Shown here: one piece after another, positions 42,925-55,000 of the stretch
Position numbering within the stretch: the stretch's first letter is position 1
Layout of the letters: every line of letters begins with the position of its first letter
Assembly (NCBI RefSeq): GCF_000003815.2
Contig: NC_049996.1
Coordinates: 16,846,930 to 16,910,929, forward strand
Direction: 5' to 3'
Source: Branchiostoma floridae
Lineage: Eukaryota > Chordata > Leptocardii > Amphioxiformes > Branchiostomatidae
DNA: 64,000 bases
Program-made: the position numbers and the translations under genes
Notes under the pieces: generated by a model
Seen by the model: the letters and a program-made list of their open reading frames with translations, nothing else
What the model was told of the DNA's origin: nothing
Databases searched by the model: none

Positions 42925-44361
42925 AAAAGACAAGTGTAGATGGTGTAGCACACACGGTCGGCGACGACAGTGGAGAATCTATCACTGAAACGAAAGGAAA
43001 GCAGCCAAGAAATCAGAGTAGTGATGAAAAAACTGCAGAAATAGTTGATGTAGAACTGAAAACCGGTGGACTGCAAGATAACGCTTTGACTGGACATCAG
43101 GAGGGGGATGTAACGGATGGATTAAAGGAAGTCCTGATTTCTGTAACCGTAAACAGGGAGAGTAAGAGCATCACGCTCGCTCGGGGTGACGATGTTACCA
43201 CTGTGCAAATAGAGGGGCAAATGACAACACAAAATATTGTCAAACAGCTCGAACAACAAGGGGAAATGTCAAATGTTGCAACTGTGCTTGGTCGATATGT
43301 CACGGAAGCATTGGTGGCTGACATTGAGAAGTCAGAGATTACGTTTGAGGTGAAGCTACAGATTCCGGATGCTCCCCAACAGCCACATGTTGCAACTGAG
43401 CACGAAAGTGTTAACGTGCATGTGAACAGGGAATCCCATACTGTAGTTATCACTCACGGGGACACGCAAAGGGTTTTACACGTAGAAGGAGAGTTAACGT
43501 CACAGAATGTTCAGGCACAGTTACTGAGAGAGGGGGAGGAGCGACAGTTAGTTGCAGCAGTGGCCCAGGCTTTTAGCCAAGCTGCTGCACACGATAAAGA
43601 AACATCTGAATTCAACCTTCGGTTCTCAGCACAGGGTATTCCTACTTCCGAGATGGTTCATAAGGAGTCTGGCGTGTCTGATATAGAGATTATGTTGGAG
43701 TCAGTCAGCCACGAAGCGAAAGAAAGTGAGAGGTTGGAAGTCGTGACTGAAAGGGAAGACGTGGAAAGCGTAGGTTCCGACAGGCACACTCTGCTCTCCG
43801 ACAGGTCCGTTTCCATCAGTGACTCCATGACTGACGACCAGTTGTTAGAATCAGGTAGGTCGGAGCCAGCATCACCGATGCCTATGGAAGTACAGGAAGG
43901 TGGTCCAGAAGCTTCCCCAGACGTCCCGGGTATAGTCATAAGTCAAGACGTTAGCAAGACAAAGCAGGCAGATGGTAGCCTTAAAGGCGACGTCTCAGAA
44001 GGACAGGAAACCGTTAAACCTAAGAAGGTCAAGAAGACGAGATCCTTTGAGAAGAAGGAGAAGAAGAAGAAAAGGGGGGATGGCCCCGTCGCTCCTCGAT
44101 TCTCAAGCAAACCGAAGAAAGTCAAAATAAAAGAAGGGAAGTCTATCCGCATTGAGGCGGAGTGTGGAGGCAGCCCGGAGCCAGAGATGTGCTGGTTTAA
44201 GGCAGGGCGGTTGGTGGAGACACAGAACAGGGTCTCCATCAGTCAGGAGGAGGGCAAGAGTGTGCTGGAGATTCACAAAGTGTCGCTGGATGATGACGCC
44301 ATCTGGGTGTGCAAGGCCATCAACACTGCAGGACAGGCTGTCTTCAAGGTCGATTTAGAAA
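42925..44361 (+). CDS. E36: two type-A domains, Ser-rich and Lys-rich linkers, one Ig
   Basis: Acceptor CTTTGCCAG, donor GTGAGC, phase 1-1. Order: acidic linker; two copies of an unrecognised ~75-residue domain, type A, at about 43132-43365 and 43407-43635, each with the VNRE..., EGxxTxQN and GE..xxVA landmarks; a Ser/Asp/Glu-rich stretch (about 43660-43940) with many potential phosphorylation sites; a Lys-rich stretch (SFEKKEKKKKRGDG); and an Ig domain (about 44088-44361: APRFSSKPKKVKIKEGKSIR, DDDAIWVCKAINTAGQAVFK). It joins E34 directly in frame. Confidence 0.9.
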
Positions 44362-44577
44362 GTGAGCTACTTTCTTTACTGACTCAGCTGTCTCTGCGTT
44401 TTGTTACTGAAAAGCTGGCTTGCTAAATCAGATTTGGTTAACGAAAAGCTGACTTATTTTAAGTATTGAATTTATCTGGACTTTTTTTAGATGATGACAA
44501 TTCTTTCTGTCGTTTACAGACTTATAAGAAAATTCTTCTATTAGATCTGTAAAATATCTTATATGCGTTTTCTTTAG

Positions 44578-45261
44578 TTGACTCTGATGTCTCGTCTGAC
44601 GAAGACAGCAAGCCGCGGTCAAAACCATCAGTTTCCAAATCAGTCGAACCGACAGGACAAACCTCAAGCCAAGACCGAAAACCGGAGGGACAACCAGCAG
44701 ACTTCCACCCTGGCGCTCCGGAACCGCCTTCTTCCAAACCAGACGACTTCAAGAAACAGGTGGAGAAGGCGCCGGCCCTGAAGGGCAAGCTTCCCCGCGC
44801 TCCCAAACTCATCAAGCAGGCCGCCGTCACCGAGGAACTCGCCAAGATCTCCGAAGAGTCCAGCGGCGTCGACAGCTCTTACGAGTACACCATGACGCCG
44901 AAGTTGGAGACGATCCAGGAGTCTCCGAAACTCACTCCTAAACTCTCCCGACCAGCGATGCCGCCGCGCCAGCCTTCTATAAAACCGCCGGTCTTCATAC
45001 AAGACCTGGACAGCTGCGTGGTTTCAGAAGGCAGCAAAGTGTCGTTTAACGGGGAGGTCATGGGGAACCCACAGCCCGATATCACCTGGCTGTTTAACGA
45101 CGAAAAGTTGGCCGAAAGTAAAAGACACAAAGCTGTCTACTTTGACGAAGTAGTCAGGTTGACCATACTGCATGTGACAAAGGAAGACCAGGGCGTCTAC
45201 TCGTGCAAAGCTGTCAACTTCTCGGGAGAAGCTGTCAGCAAAGCACGGCTGACTGTAAAAG
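44578..45261 (+). CDS. E37: Pro/Ser/Lys linker and Ig domain
   Basis: Acceptor TCTTTAG, donor GTAGAC, phase 1-1. About 140 residues of disordered Ser/Pro/Lys/Glu-rich linker are followed by an Ig: KPPVFIQDLDSCVVSEGSKV, MGNPQPDITWLFNDEKLAES and EDQGVYSCKAVNFSGEAVSK. The linker includes DDFKKQ, a partial match to DFRxxL. Confidence 0.92.
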
Positions 45262-46437
45262 GTAGACGCTTATAGAATGTTTTTTTTTCAAGGCTTTATT
45301 AGTAAAAAAAATAATACATTTGTCAAAAACAGAGTATCTAAGCTACTATTGAACATGGAGTAATTCGAAGTACTAGTGTCCACTGTCGTATAAGTAAGAG
45401 TACCTTTCTTAGACACAATAGGTAATGCGCATGGAAGAAGTATCTTTGTTATAGAATGGTTGTTGACACAATATCTTCAAAATTATTACATAGTCTTGAT
45501 ATTCCTCACGTGTTTACACTTAAGATAAATGCCATCACAACACAGAGTAGGACTTCCTGTACTTATAGCTTAGAGTAGCATGAATTTACATGACGTAGCT
45601 TTGGAAATCGTTGACTGACTTAGTTTGTCAGATGCAAGAGACTGCCTAGAATTGTAAACTTTGCCGTGCAAGCTCTGCAGGTATAGCCTGGGTACCATCC
45701 GGATAGTAGTTCGCTCCTATGTTCGCTTCTGCTATCCGTCTGGAGACTTGCACATTCAAACCGTTTGGTGGTAAAATCAGTTAATGAGCGAATCAAGGAA
45801 TGGGTTCTAGAGCGCTGGTTCGATGACAACCGGCCCGCAAGCAGACGGAGGGCTTGTCCGGTGTTGGAACACCGGTTCGAAGGAGCGCTTGAACCCATTC
45901 CATAATTCGCTCATATGTGGGGACCAATCAGCGCGTGCTTCCACTTTTTGTACGATTCCAGACGTTGAGATGGTCCGCGTTCCCAGACGGAAACACAGTG
46001 AAGCGACTGTTTATAGTGTATAGTGAATGTCAGAGCTAGAAGCGACGGTATATAGTACATAATGAACGCCGGAGCAAACTACTTTCCGGATAGTACCCAG
46101 GCTACTGCAGGTATCGGTCTACATAATTTATCAAACTACCATAACACTCAAATGAACGTCGTTATGTATCCATCAGTAATGTTTAGAATGATGTTAATAC
46201 AATAAGACATTATTCGCTTTGGAGTAAAGTGTTGATACTCAGCCAAACGTTTCTAATCTTGTTGTAATTTAGAAATGATGCGTCCATAGTGGCACCTACA
46301 TGTATGTTTGATGAGACAATCTGATAGAATAAACACGCCTTTTCCTGCATGGGTACCCTTCCTCTCGTGTGTTCCCCACGTCGTGGTTTTCTTCACTGTA
46401 GCTGTGTGTGGTGAAATGTGTGTCCTTGCAATCCCAG
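45262..46437. mobile_element. Intron 37 with a 421-bp MITE (45684-46104)
   Basis: The ends TAGCCTGGGTACCATCCGGA and TCCGGATAGTACCCAGGCTA are inverted repeats of about 34 bp, flanked by identical 9-bp CTGCAGGTA (45675-45683 and 46105-46113). A second, inner inverted repeat (ATGAGCGAAT...GAATGGGTT / AACCCATTC...ATTCGCTCAT) lies at about 45783-45914. A 9-bp duplication is most like Mutator-type elements. No coding capacity. Confidence 0.85.
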
Positions 46438-46614
46438 AGTCGCATATGGGTCTTGTCCTGGACCAGTCAAAAGCAATCGGGAAATTTGAAATGTCAAAAC
46501 AAACCGAACAGGTATCTTCAGAGGCTGTTGCTATGGAGACAGAGCGCGTCTCCATGGAGACCAGAGACGGTTCCGCAGCTGATTCTGCGGACGTTGTAGA
46601 GAGAGATGTGCAAG
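46438..46614 (+). CDS. E38: acidic linker exon (tentative)
   Basis: Acceptor GCAATCCCAG; the donor GTTATT is weak. It is phase 1-1 and keeps the frame between E37 and E39. It encodes GLVLDQSKAIGKFEMSKQTE then a Glu/Met/Ser/Thr-rich stretch. There is no fold. E37 can also join E39 directly, so it may be optional. Confidence 0.5.
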
Positions 46615-47156
46615 GTTATTCTGATGCATGACAAATGATACTGCATGGCTATTCTATGCATGTTTTATACATGAATTCTATACCTTATGTTATGTGTGTG
46701 TTTGGGTATCACCATTTTGAAAGTTAAGCAGTTTGAGTCTTAAACGTTGTGGAATGAGATTGATTCATTGACCATATTTTTGAAGGTTGCAAAGTTAACT
46801 CTTTACTTTGCATAGAATTTTCCGAAATTCTAACAACTTCAATTATTCAACTTTGTAACCGTATTAAGTCGCCCATTCCCGGTAAAAACAAATAACTTAT
46901 CCTAAACCATGTTACCACATTTAGGTTTGAAGATGAAATGCTTTAATCCATTACTTCATTGTAGGTACATTTAACTTCCAATCGCTTAATATGTAAGTTT
47001 AGCATATTGCAGCCGCTGGTGTGAAGTGTCAATTCACACATCTCACGAATCTACTGACACATTCACCTTGCCAATCCTTATGACGTGTCGTTGCCTTAAG
47101 ACGTCATTAAAATGTCTTTAAGATGTCTTATCAATCTTCATTTTTGTCTCTGACAG
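46615..47156. other. Intron 38, no recognised element
   Basis: 542 bases of AT-rich intron; nothing recognised. Confidence 0.5.
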
Positions 47157-47204
47157 AAATCCCTCCACCTGAGCCGCTGGAACCAATCGAAGAAGTCATC
47201 ACAT
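47157..47204 (+). CDS. E39: 48-nt PEVK-like exon
   Basis: Acceptor CTCTGACAG, donor GTAAGT, phase 1-1. It encodes IPPPEPLEPIEEVIT, rich in Pro, Glu, Val and Ile. The small symmetric exon is similar in style to vertebrate PEVK exons, which are commonly skipped. Confidence 0.8.
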
Positions 47205-48176
47205 GTAAGTCATATTCAGAACATGCACAAAGAATTCAACTAAACTAAAACCTGTGAAAACGCCAAGCATTCTTTTCTGTTTTTTACATCTCAAACTCTC
47301 ATAACGCAGTAGACCATTATTTGTTGTTTTGCCTCCCATGAACAATTGTGTATTGCTTTTGATTGTTTTCATATCTTCTCTTTACTCATGTATGATGGCT
47401 ATTGTCATTGTTTACAAGGTTATAGTCATATCCATTTCTTGTTGTATCACACTGTTGTCCATTGTTTACGATTTGTACATTTGTACATTGACTGTTACAC
47501 ATTTCTATCACACTTTACATCTATCATAACTATAACTTCCTTTATTTCAGTCCACGTACAACATAGTATCACACATATAGAGTAGTATCCATTGCTCCCA
47601 TATGTACCCATTGTTATGTACCTGCTTCATGAAGCTACATGTACTTCCGCATTCCTGTTGTGCGCATTGCCCTTTCCACTTTGATCTTTCACCCTGAGAT
47701 GACGTGTTTGCGAAATGAAGCAGAGGTGAGTATTCATCAGTCAGTCATCTGAATTTCACTGCACGGAAGGTTCAGTTACTGTCTTCACGTTTGCAACTTA
47801 TCCTTCAAAGGTCTTCAAAAGTTCCACGCAAACTTGCAGTACAGCTGTCTTTAGTAACTGTCCTATATACAAATGTACCGTATCCAAACTTGCTGCTCGA
47901 CATATCCCGCTTGTATCTTTCTCTTGCACGCAGTAGTTTCAACCGTAGTTGTCACTAAAGCATGTCGTATTCTTTGCACCATACATATTTGCATAATGCA
48001 CCAGACGAACCCAACAAAAACGTGTTCTCTACGCCTGTATATGTAAATGCACCAGGTAAACTTCACAGAGATGCACTATACAGCGATTTCAAGAAGACCA
48101 GCATGATCTGTGAGCCCATATTTCTTGATTAAGTCAAACCTTCATGCTTAGAAAAATATACATTCCCTCCTTGCAG
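47205..48176. other. Intron 39, no recognised element
   Basis: 972 bases of AT-rich intron; no repeat family or exon recognised. Confidence 0.5.
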
Positions 48177-48322
48177 CTGATTTAGTTGACGGAGAGGCGT
48201 CAGAACCAGAGGAGCCGGAAGGCATTCCTCCATACTTCACACAGAAGCCGACCTCCCAAACAGTGGAGGAGGGACAAAACGCTAGGTTCCTCTGCAAACT
48301 CGTAGCTGCGCCCACTCCTGAG
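48177..48322 (+). CDS. E40: acidic linker and first half of Ig-alpha prototype
   Basis: Acceptor CCTTGCAG, donor GTAGGT. It encodes DLVDGEASEPEEPEG, then IPPYFTQKPTSQTVEEGQNA and RFLCKLVAAPTPE. Starts in phase 1 and ends in phase 0. This is the intron-split relative of the Ig-alpha domains arrayed in E47. Confidence 0.93.
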
Positions 48323-48665
48323 GTAGGTTTCATTCAATGTTTCGATTTAAAGTTTCTACTGATTTCTTACTCTGATGCAGGAATTTGTGGCAGCAAAACG
48401 TTACTTTCTGAACGACTTGTATATTAAAGAGCATTTTCGTGTATTTGCATGTACAGCAGAATAGTGAATGCTGTGCAGAGTTGTTTTGGTCAGCATTACA
48501 TATAATATTCTCGTTTACTTTGATGGATCAAGAACGGATAAGAATGCATTACCACGATAATGTTGCTAATGGTTAGTAAGTAATCTACATAAATCTGTGA
48601 AATAATATGGAAACATTTAGATTTCGTGTACGTTAAACATTTCTCTTTACGGTTGTTCCCTGCAG
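48323..48665. other. Intron 40, no recognised element
   Basis: 343 bases; nothing recognised. Confidence 0.5.
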
Positions 48666-48858
48666 GTCACGTGGTACCACGGAAACAAGACGGTCAAAGT
48701 CGGAGGTCGCTTCGCTATCGAGATCGAAGCTGACGTCCATCATTACGTAGTGACGTTCACAATCAGGGAGACCAACCCAAAGGATGCTGGGAGTTACATC
48801 ATCACGCTTAGCAACTCGGTTGGAGAGGCGAAGGCGATGGTTTCACTCACGGTCGAAC
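48666..48858 (+). CDS. E41: second half of Ig-alpha prototype
   Basis: Acceptor CCCTGCAG, donor GTAAGG. It encodes VTWYHGNKTVKVGGRFAIEI, RETNPKDAGSYIITLSNSVG and EAKAMVSLTVE. It ends in phase 1. The F-strand Cys is replaced by Ile, as in the E47 Ig-alpha copies. Confidence 0.93.
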
Positions 48859-49125
48859 GTAAGGAAAATGTTCCTATTTCTGGATACAGTTTGCTATTTT
48901 CAATTTCTTTAAAATGTATGATAATAGGATTTGGGGGTTTCATAGATGCATTTCTTTTTATGCTAATTAGTGATGTTTGCTGTAAACATTGTGTACAAGA
49001 TAAACCAAAGCTTTCTGTTTTATTTTTATTTCTAATTAAATGACATCTTTTGGTGATCTGTAAACGTTATCTGTAATGTAAACATAGATCAATTATTCAC
49101 CAACGTATTCATACTTTACATACAG

Positions 49126-49500
49126 GGCCAAAGAAGGAGGAAAAACCTGACTTCAGGGCCAAACTTAAGACCAAGAGGGTCGAGGACAAGCCGACAGAAC
49201 CAGAAATACCTCAAGAAATCCCCGCCGCTTTCGTCAAGGTGCCGAAAAACCTCTTCGTCCTGGAGGGAAAGTCCGGGAAGTTTGAATGTAAATTCATCGG
49301 AGAACCGCAGCCAAACCTGGCCTGGTTCCGTAACGACGCTCCCCTACCCGAGGACGAGAGATTTCAAGTCGAAATCACCGACTCAGGGATGTGCGTCCTG
49401 CACGTAGACAGCATCACGGTAGAGGACGCAGGCTGGTACAAGTGTGTCGTGTCGAACCCTCACGGGGAGCAGTCCTGCTGTGCCAAGCTCATGGTGGAAG
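49126..49500 (+). CDS. E42: DFRxxL linker and Ig-beta prototype
   Basis: Acceptor CATACAG, donor GTAGAG, phase 1-1. The linker carries DFRAKL (49149-49166), an exact DFRxxL match. An Ig follows: IPAAFVKVPKNLFVLEGKSG, EPQPNLAWFRNDAPLPEDER and EDAGWYKCVVSNPHGEQSCC. Together E40-E42 equal one unit of the super-repeat expanded in E47. Confidence 0.95.
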
Positions 49501-50140
49501 GTAGAGACATTTCGGCACTGTGATGTGGACTAACTGTTTGCCATACTAACAAACATGGACATGAGAAGGACTGTAGATAGTTGTGCATGGACCACGGCAG
49601 TATTAACACATACGTATTTTGCCTTTTATTGATGTTTAGTACGTTCCTCGTTATATTTGTAGCAAATAACCCGCATACTAACAAGTAATGCTTTCAGCTA
49701 TACAGTTGTGGCACAGTACAACAGTTTGGTAGGACCACGGCACGAAAACTCATATTTAAGCACGCTTAAACCTAACGTAAAGGATACTTAAATGCACTTT
49801 TTGGACGCCTTGCATCATTATATTTACTAACACCGCATGTGGAGAACTCATATTTAATTTCTCGTCCGTTTCTAGAAATGTATGCGATAACTTGTCAGTA
49901 CCGGTGCAGTGTTATTTTTCACCTAAGAGCTAGATTTCTTTTGTTTCTTCTTATAATTGTGTTTCTTGTTGTAAAATGATCATGAGATACTGCGTTCCAC
50001 TGGCATGCTGTTGACGCACTGATGTAGATGTTGTGATAATATATATATATATGTTGTGAAAATTGCTGAATCACAGATTTTTAATGTATATATGACATAG
50101 GGTCTAGAATGTAGTTATAACAAGTCACTCTGTACTCTAG
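49501..50140. other. Intron 42, no recognised element
   Basis: 640 bases with an (AT)n run at about 50038-50052. Nothing else is recognised. Confidence 0.5.
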
Positions 50141-50839
50141 ACAAACCTGAAGTTGTAGAGGAGGCCCCTGCAGTAGAAGAAGACATTCCAACAATAGAAG
50201 AGGAATCCCAAGCAGTAGAACAGGAGGAACATGTTAGAACTGAGACCGAGGACGCTTCCATTGTCGGAGAGCTCCGCCAAGCAGCCTTTAAGGTTCGCGA
50301 GGAAGAAAGTAAAGTGGAGCTGAAGGTTGATGAGAAGTTGTTAACAGTGCCCCCTAGCGGAGATGCAGCTGAACCCAGCGAGACCCTAACAGAATTGACG
50401 GTAGACGAAGGGCTAGACTTGAAACGAGCCAAGTCACCCTTGGTGGAGTTTCCGCACGACAAGGAAAGGACGTTATCTGGGGCATCTGTGGAGAGCCCGG
50501 CTCCGGAAGACTTTCTGTCGGCAGAGGAAGGTCCAGAGGAAGATGAGGCCGGCACAAGTCCTCCCGCATTCCTACAAACCATTGAAGATTTCATCGTAGT
50601 ACCGGGAGCACCGGCCTTGTTCCAGTGTAGTGTCACAGGAAACCCTTCTCCGGAAGTGTCCTGGTTCAAAGATGGCGCAAAAATCGAGCCAGACGACCGC
50701 TACTCCATAGAGCGCTCTGACGCAGGTCTGACGTCACTCACCATCCATGACGTCACGGAACAGGACGAGGCGGAGTACACCTGCACAGCGATGAACTCTG
50801 CCGGAAGTGCCTTCTGTACGGCAGACATCTACTTCTCAG
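50141..50839 (+). CDS. E43: acidic linker and Ig domain
   Basis: Acceptor TACTCTAG, donor GTAAAT, phase 1-1. About 140 residues of Glu-rich linker (KPEVVEEAPAVEEDIPTIEE and so on) are followed by an Ig: PPAFLQTIEDFIVVPGAPAL, FQCSVTGNPSPEVSWFKDGA and DEAEYTCTAMNSAGSAFCTA. Confidence 0.94.
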
Positions 50840-51355
50840 GTAAATGGCTGCATGTTGTCTCCCTTGTTCTGTTTTCTACGAGCTTGTGTCTGCATCTTTT
50901 ATCTAAGTGGATTGCTTGCTTGCTTGATATGTATCATGGCAATGATCTTCAGTATGTTACTGTTGATATTCAATTTGATCTTTTGCATCGAGTGCTTAGA
51001 ATCTATATTTGCTTGCTTCAATTATTACATGCATGTAAATTGCATTGCCACATTGCAGACATGACTTTTCTCAGCATATCGCAAACATTTCTACACTTTG
51101 TCAGTTGCTGCTTGTGTACCATGGTAACACTTGTCCAATATGCATGGCATTTCCATTGAATCGCTGATACTTTTACAGCTTGCAAATATGTATCTAAGAT
51201 TTGCTAAGTTGCCGCATGTGTAGCGCGTTAACGCTTGTTGTTCACGGCTGCGAATGCGGAGTACCGGGCAATGCATGCTGCATGCTGAGACCGTCTTTCC
51301 TACCGCTGCTTCCGTCTGAGGATAAAGTCTCAAGCCATCTCTTCTCCACCATCAG
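50840..51355. other. Intron 43, no recognised element
   Basis: 516 bases; nothing recognised. The open frame running on from E43 is intron read-through. Confidence 0.5.
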
Positions 51356-51781
51356 AGGAAAGCCGTACCGAGAAGCTCAAGACCAAACTCGAGCAGAAAA
51401 GGATCACTAAGCAAGAGATGATCGTCGAGTTCCCCTCAGAATCCGAGGTACCGGAGGAGGAGAAAGATGAAACCGCCGAGCCCGACTCGACCCCGCCCAA
51501 GTTCGTCGGCGAAATCATCGACGAGATCGTGCGGGTGGAGGTCGGCGGGACGGCGCGCTTCACCCGTCGGGCGGTGGGGCGACCCAAGCCGCAGCTGATC
51601 TGGTACAAGGACGATGTTGAGATCGAGCCCGGAGGCAGGTGCACCATAGAGTACAGTAACGACGGCAGCAGCAGCTTGGTCATCCCGAATGTACGCCCGG
51701 AGGACGAGGAGGAGTACATCTGCAGGGCTGTTAACGAGGCCGGCCAGGCGATGTGCTACGCTGATCTCATAGTCGATAGAG
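51356..51781 (+). CDS. E44: charged linker and Ig domain
   Basis: Acceptor CACCATCAG, donor GTTAGT, phase 1-1. The linker SRTEKLKTKLEQKRITKQEM is probably helical. An Ig follows: PPKFVGEIIDEIVRVEVGGT, VGRPKPQLIWYKDDVEIEPG and EDEEEYICRAVNEAGQAMCY. The B-strand Cys is replaced by Thr/Arg. Confidence 0.94.
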
Positions 51782-52062
51782 GTTAGTTCTACTTCAATAG
51801 TGCAAACACCACAGCACTGAAACCACCAGATCCATGCTTTATGGCCTCTTTTTGGTGGAACAGAACTATATGCAGTTAATTGCTATTTGTTTCCCTTGTT
51901 GTGCACTGCTGATCTGTAACCGCAGTTTTTCTTCATATTGGTTTCATTTTTGGTCATGTGTATATAATGTAATCTCGATCCTGTATTTATTCAAATAAAG
52001 CATAACTCTTTGTGGTCTCTATGTATATATTATATCAAAGGAATTTTCGGTTTTCATTCTAG

Positions 52063-55000
52063 TTACCCAACAAACAGAAGAACCAGCCTCGCCAAGTTTT
52101 GAAATCCCAGTTGCAGACGAAAAAGTCATCGCCCGAGAGATCCTAATGTCAGAGACATCTGGTTTAATCACAGAGAAAGAGCCAGAAGTAGACGGTGTAA
52201 CAGAGGAAGTCTCTTTCGCCGAAAAAATAGTTGAGGTTGCTCCTGAAGAACCAAAAACTTTGGAGGAGACTCAAGTAAAGGCACAAGAAGACGTTCTCTC
52301 CGGAATATTAGTCAAGGAAAGGAAGTCTGAGGAGGGCGAGGAGTCGCCTTCCTCTCATGCCCGCGTACATTTCGCTCCGGGAGAGCTACAGCACCAGCTA
52401 GAGAGAGAGCAACAGTTGCGGGTAGGGCTGCTAGAAGGGGTGCCGAGGCGATCGTCTATAGTGTCTGATAGCGGCTACGAAGGAGATGGTGAGGAACCGC
52501 CGAAATCGCCACCATTTGAGGCTGTTTTGCCTGTACAGATTGGAGAAGCTGTAACCCAAGCAGACGAAGTACACGTTGTTGACAGCGGAGAGACTGAAAC
52601 CAAAGAAGTTAAAGTTGGACTTCGCATAGGCGAGCCTGGGAAGAAAATACGAATTCATGTCGAGCCCAAACAGGAGGGCGAGACCTCTGACAGCTTTGAG
52701 ATTCACAGGGAAGAAGATATCCTGAAAATACACCGGGACGGAAGGGAGCCTCACGTGATCAAAATCGACGGGAAACTGACTGCAGAGGACGTAAGCACGC
52801 AGCTGCAGGCAGCGGGAGCGCCGCATGAGGTCGCTTCTGCTGTAGGGCAGTCCATCGTTAGGGCTTTCACCAGCACAGAGGTTCGCACCCGGCCGGGAGT
52901 CCTCCGGTTTTTCACCGAGGAAGGCGGCGAAGAAAGGCTCGAATCCGAAGTGAATATCATTCCTGAGGAGCATCCAGAGATCCTCCCAGCAGCTAAGAAG
53001 GAAAAGCCAAGACGAGAACCTCCATCTACCGTCAGGGTGAATCGTCTGACAAGAATCGTGACTATAATCCGACAGAACGGAGAGTCACAACAGGTGAAGC
53101 TACACGCAGACGTCAGCATGGAAAGTGTGATTAAGACATTCCTGGCTATGGGAGAACGGCGGGAGGTCGCGGCGGGCATTGCCCAGGTGGTCATGAGGGT
53201 GATGTCTCCTGACTACGGGGCAGACAGGCCCGAGGAGATCTCCATTCGCTTGCATGCTCAGCCCGCCGGCCGCCCGACGAAAGCCGAGGATACACGAGTT
53301 CAACCGACGAGAGCCGAGGAACAGCGAGTGGGCCCGGTTCGACTGGAAACTGACGCCGATCATCTCCAGGAAACCGTGACCGAACAGACGGCTTCGATCA
53401 CACTGAACAGGAAGGCGAGAACGATCACGGTGTACCGCCAGTCTCGCGCGCCGAAAATTATCAACGTCAACGCCGAGTTGAGCACAGAAACCATCCAGCG
53501 CGCACTTCAGGCAGCAGGAGAGCGAGCGGAAGTCGCACTGTCCATCGCACAGGTCGCTGCAAAGACTCTCATGGCGGACACGAGCACGGAGGAGATCACC
53601 ATACGGCTGAAACCTCAGGTGGTGTCGGAAGGAGGCGTGGTCTCGGAGACTCAGCGTCCCTCTCCAGCCGAGGAGGCCGCTCTGACCATCAGAGTCAACA
53701 GGCCAACAGGAATGGTGATGATTTTCCACAACGGCAAGGAAAGGATCCTACAGGTACACGGTGACTTCACACAGGAGAATGTAGAGAACGCGCTGAGAGT
53801 GGTGGGCGAGATGAGGGATCTCGCGGAAGCGATTCTGGAGACCCACGCCCGAGCCGTCGCCACGGGTGCAGCAGAAACAGAAATAACGTTTCATCTCAAG
53901 CACAAATCTGCGCAGGTGGAAACTCAGCGCCAGGTCATTCAACCAACCCCGTCCGTGGAAGCTACAGTTAAGGTCAATAGGGAGACCAAACTGGTCATAA
54001 TTACAAGAAATGGAAAAGAACAACGGTTTACCGTCCAAGGAGAACTGACTGCTGAGAACATGAGAAAAGCCTTGTTAGACGCTGGTGAGAGACAAGACGT
54101 AGCTTCAGCTGTTTCTCAAACCTTCTCTAAGATCGTTGCCAGTCAGACAAGGGCTACTGAAATAGTTTTTAACGTGAGGCCGCGCGCCCAGCAGGCTCCC
54201 AGTGCATCTCTAAAGCCGCTGCGCTTAGAGCTCGCTCCTTCCCCAGCCGAAACAGTCTCAGAGCTAACCGCCGTCATCACCATCAATCGGCAAACCAAGG
54301 TGATGACGCTTGTCAAAAACGGGGCTGAGAAGTCCTTCCAGATACAGGGAGAACTCTCCTCGGAAGTCATCAGGAAAATACTGATGGCCGCTGGAGAGAG
54401 AGATGAGGTGGCTGCGACTATAGCCCAGACGTACGACAAAGCCGTCGCTAAAGATCCCAACGCCAAAAAGGTTAAGTTTAACCTAAAGCTGAAGGTGCGG
54501 GGAGCAGAGAGGAGAGAGCGGGAACCGATCCGACTCCGACTGCAAGTCTCGCCCCGTGAAGTAACGCCGCAGCAGGAGACAACCATCAAAGTCAACAGGA
54601 GAGTGAACACTTTGATAGTCCTGCGAGGTGGACAGGAACACTGGGTGAAAATCGGCGAAGTCGTGAACTCAGAAAACATCATCAAAAGTCTTCTTGCTTT
54701 TGGAGAGAGACCAGAGATTGCGGAGGCTGTTGCGCAGACTTTTGCCCAGGCAATCGCTAAAGATCCAAACACGATGGAAGTTACCTTTCACTTGAAACCA
54801 AAACCGGCAAGAGTGGTGAGTAGCATATCTCAAGAAGAAGCGCAGAAACTAGTTGAGAGGGAAGAAGTCGATGAAAATGTTCAGCTACTTACTGTGCGAG
54901 TAAACAGACAAACGAAAGTGATTACAATCCTTCGGCCAGGACAGATGCCAAAAAGCTTCAAAATATTTCTGGTGGAACCCGAAACTGTGGGTGCTAGGCT

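Noticed and set aside
48400-48480. tRNA or other small RNA genes in introns
   Set aside because: I scanned the introns by eye for A/B-box and cloverleaf patterns and saw nothing convincing here or elsewhere; a tRNAscan-SE run would be decisive.
52431-52973. Long minus-strand open frames opposite coding exons (also 53100-53729, 54143-54772, 57135-57578, 58194-58832, 61680-62441)
   Set aside because: They are antisense shadows of the high-GC, repetitive coding exons: serine/threonine-rich translations, no splice context, no domain.
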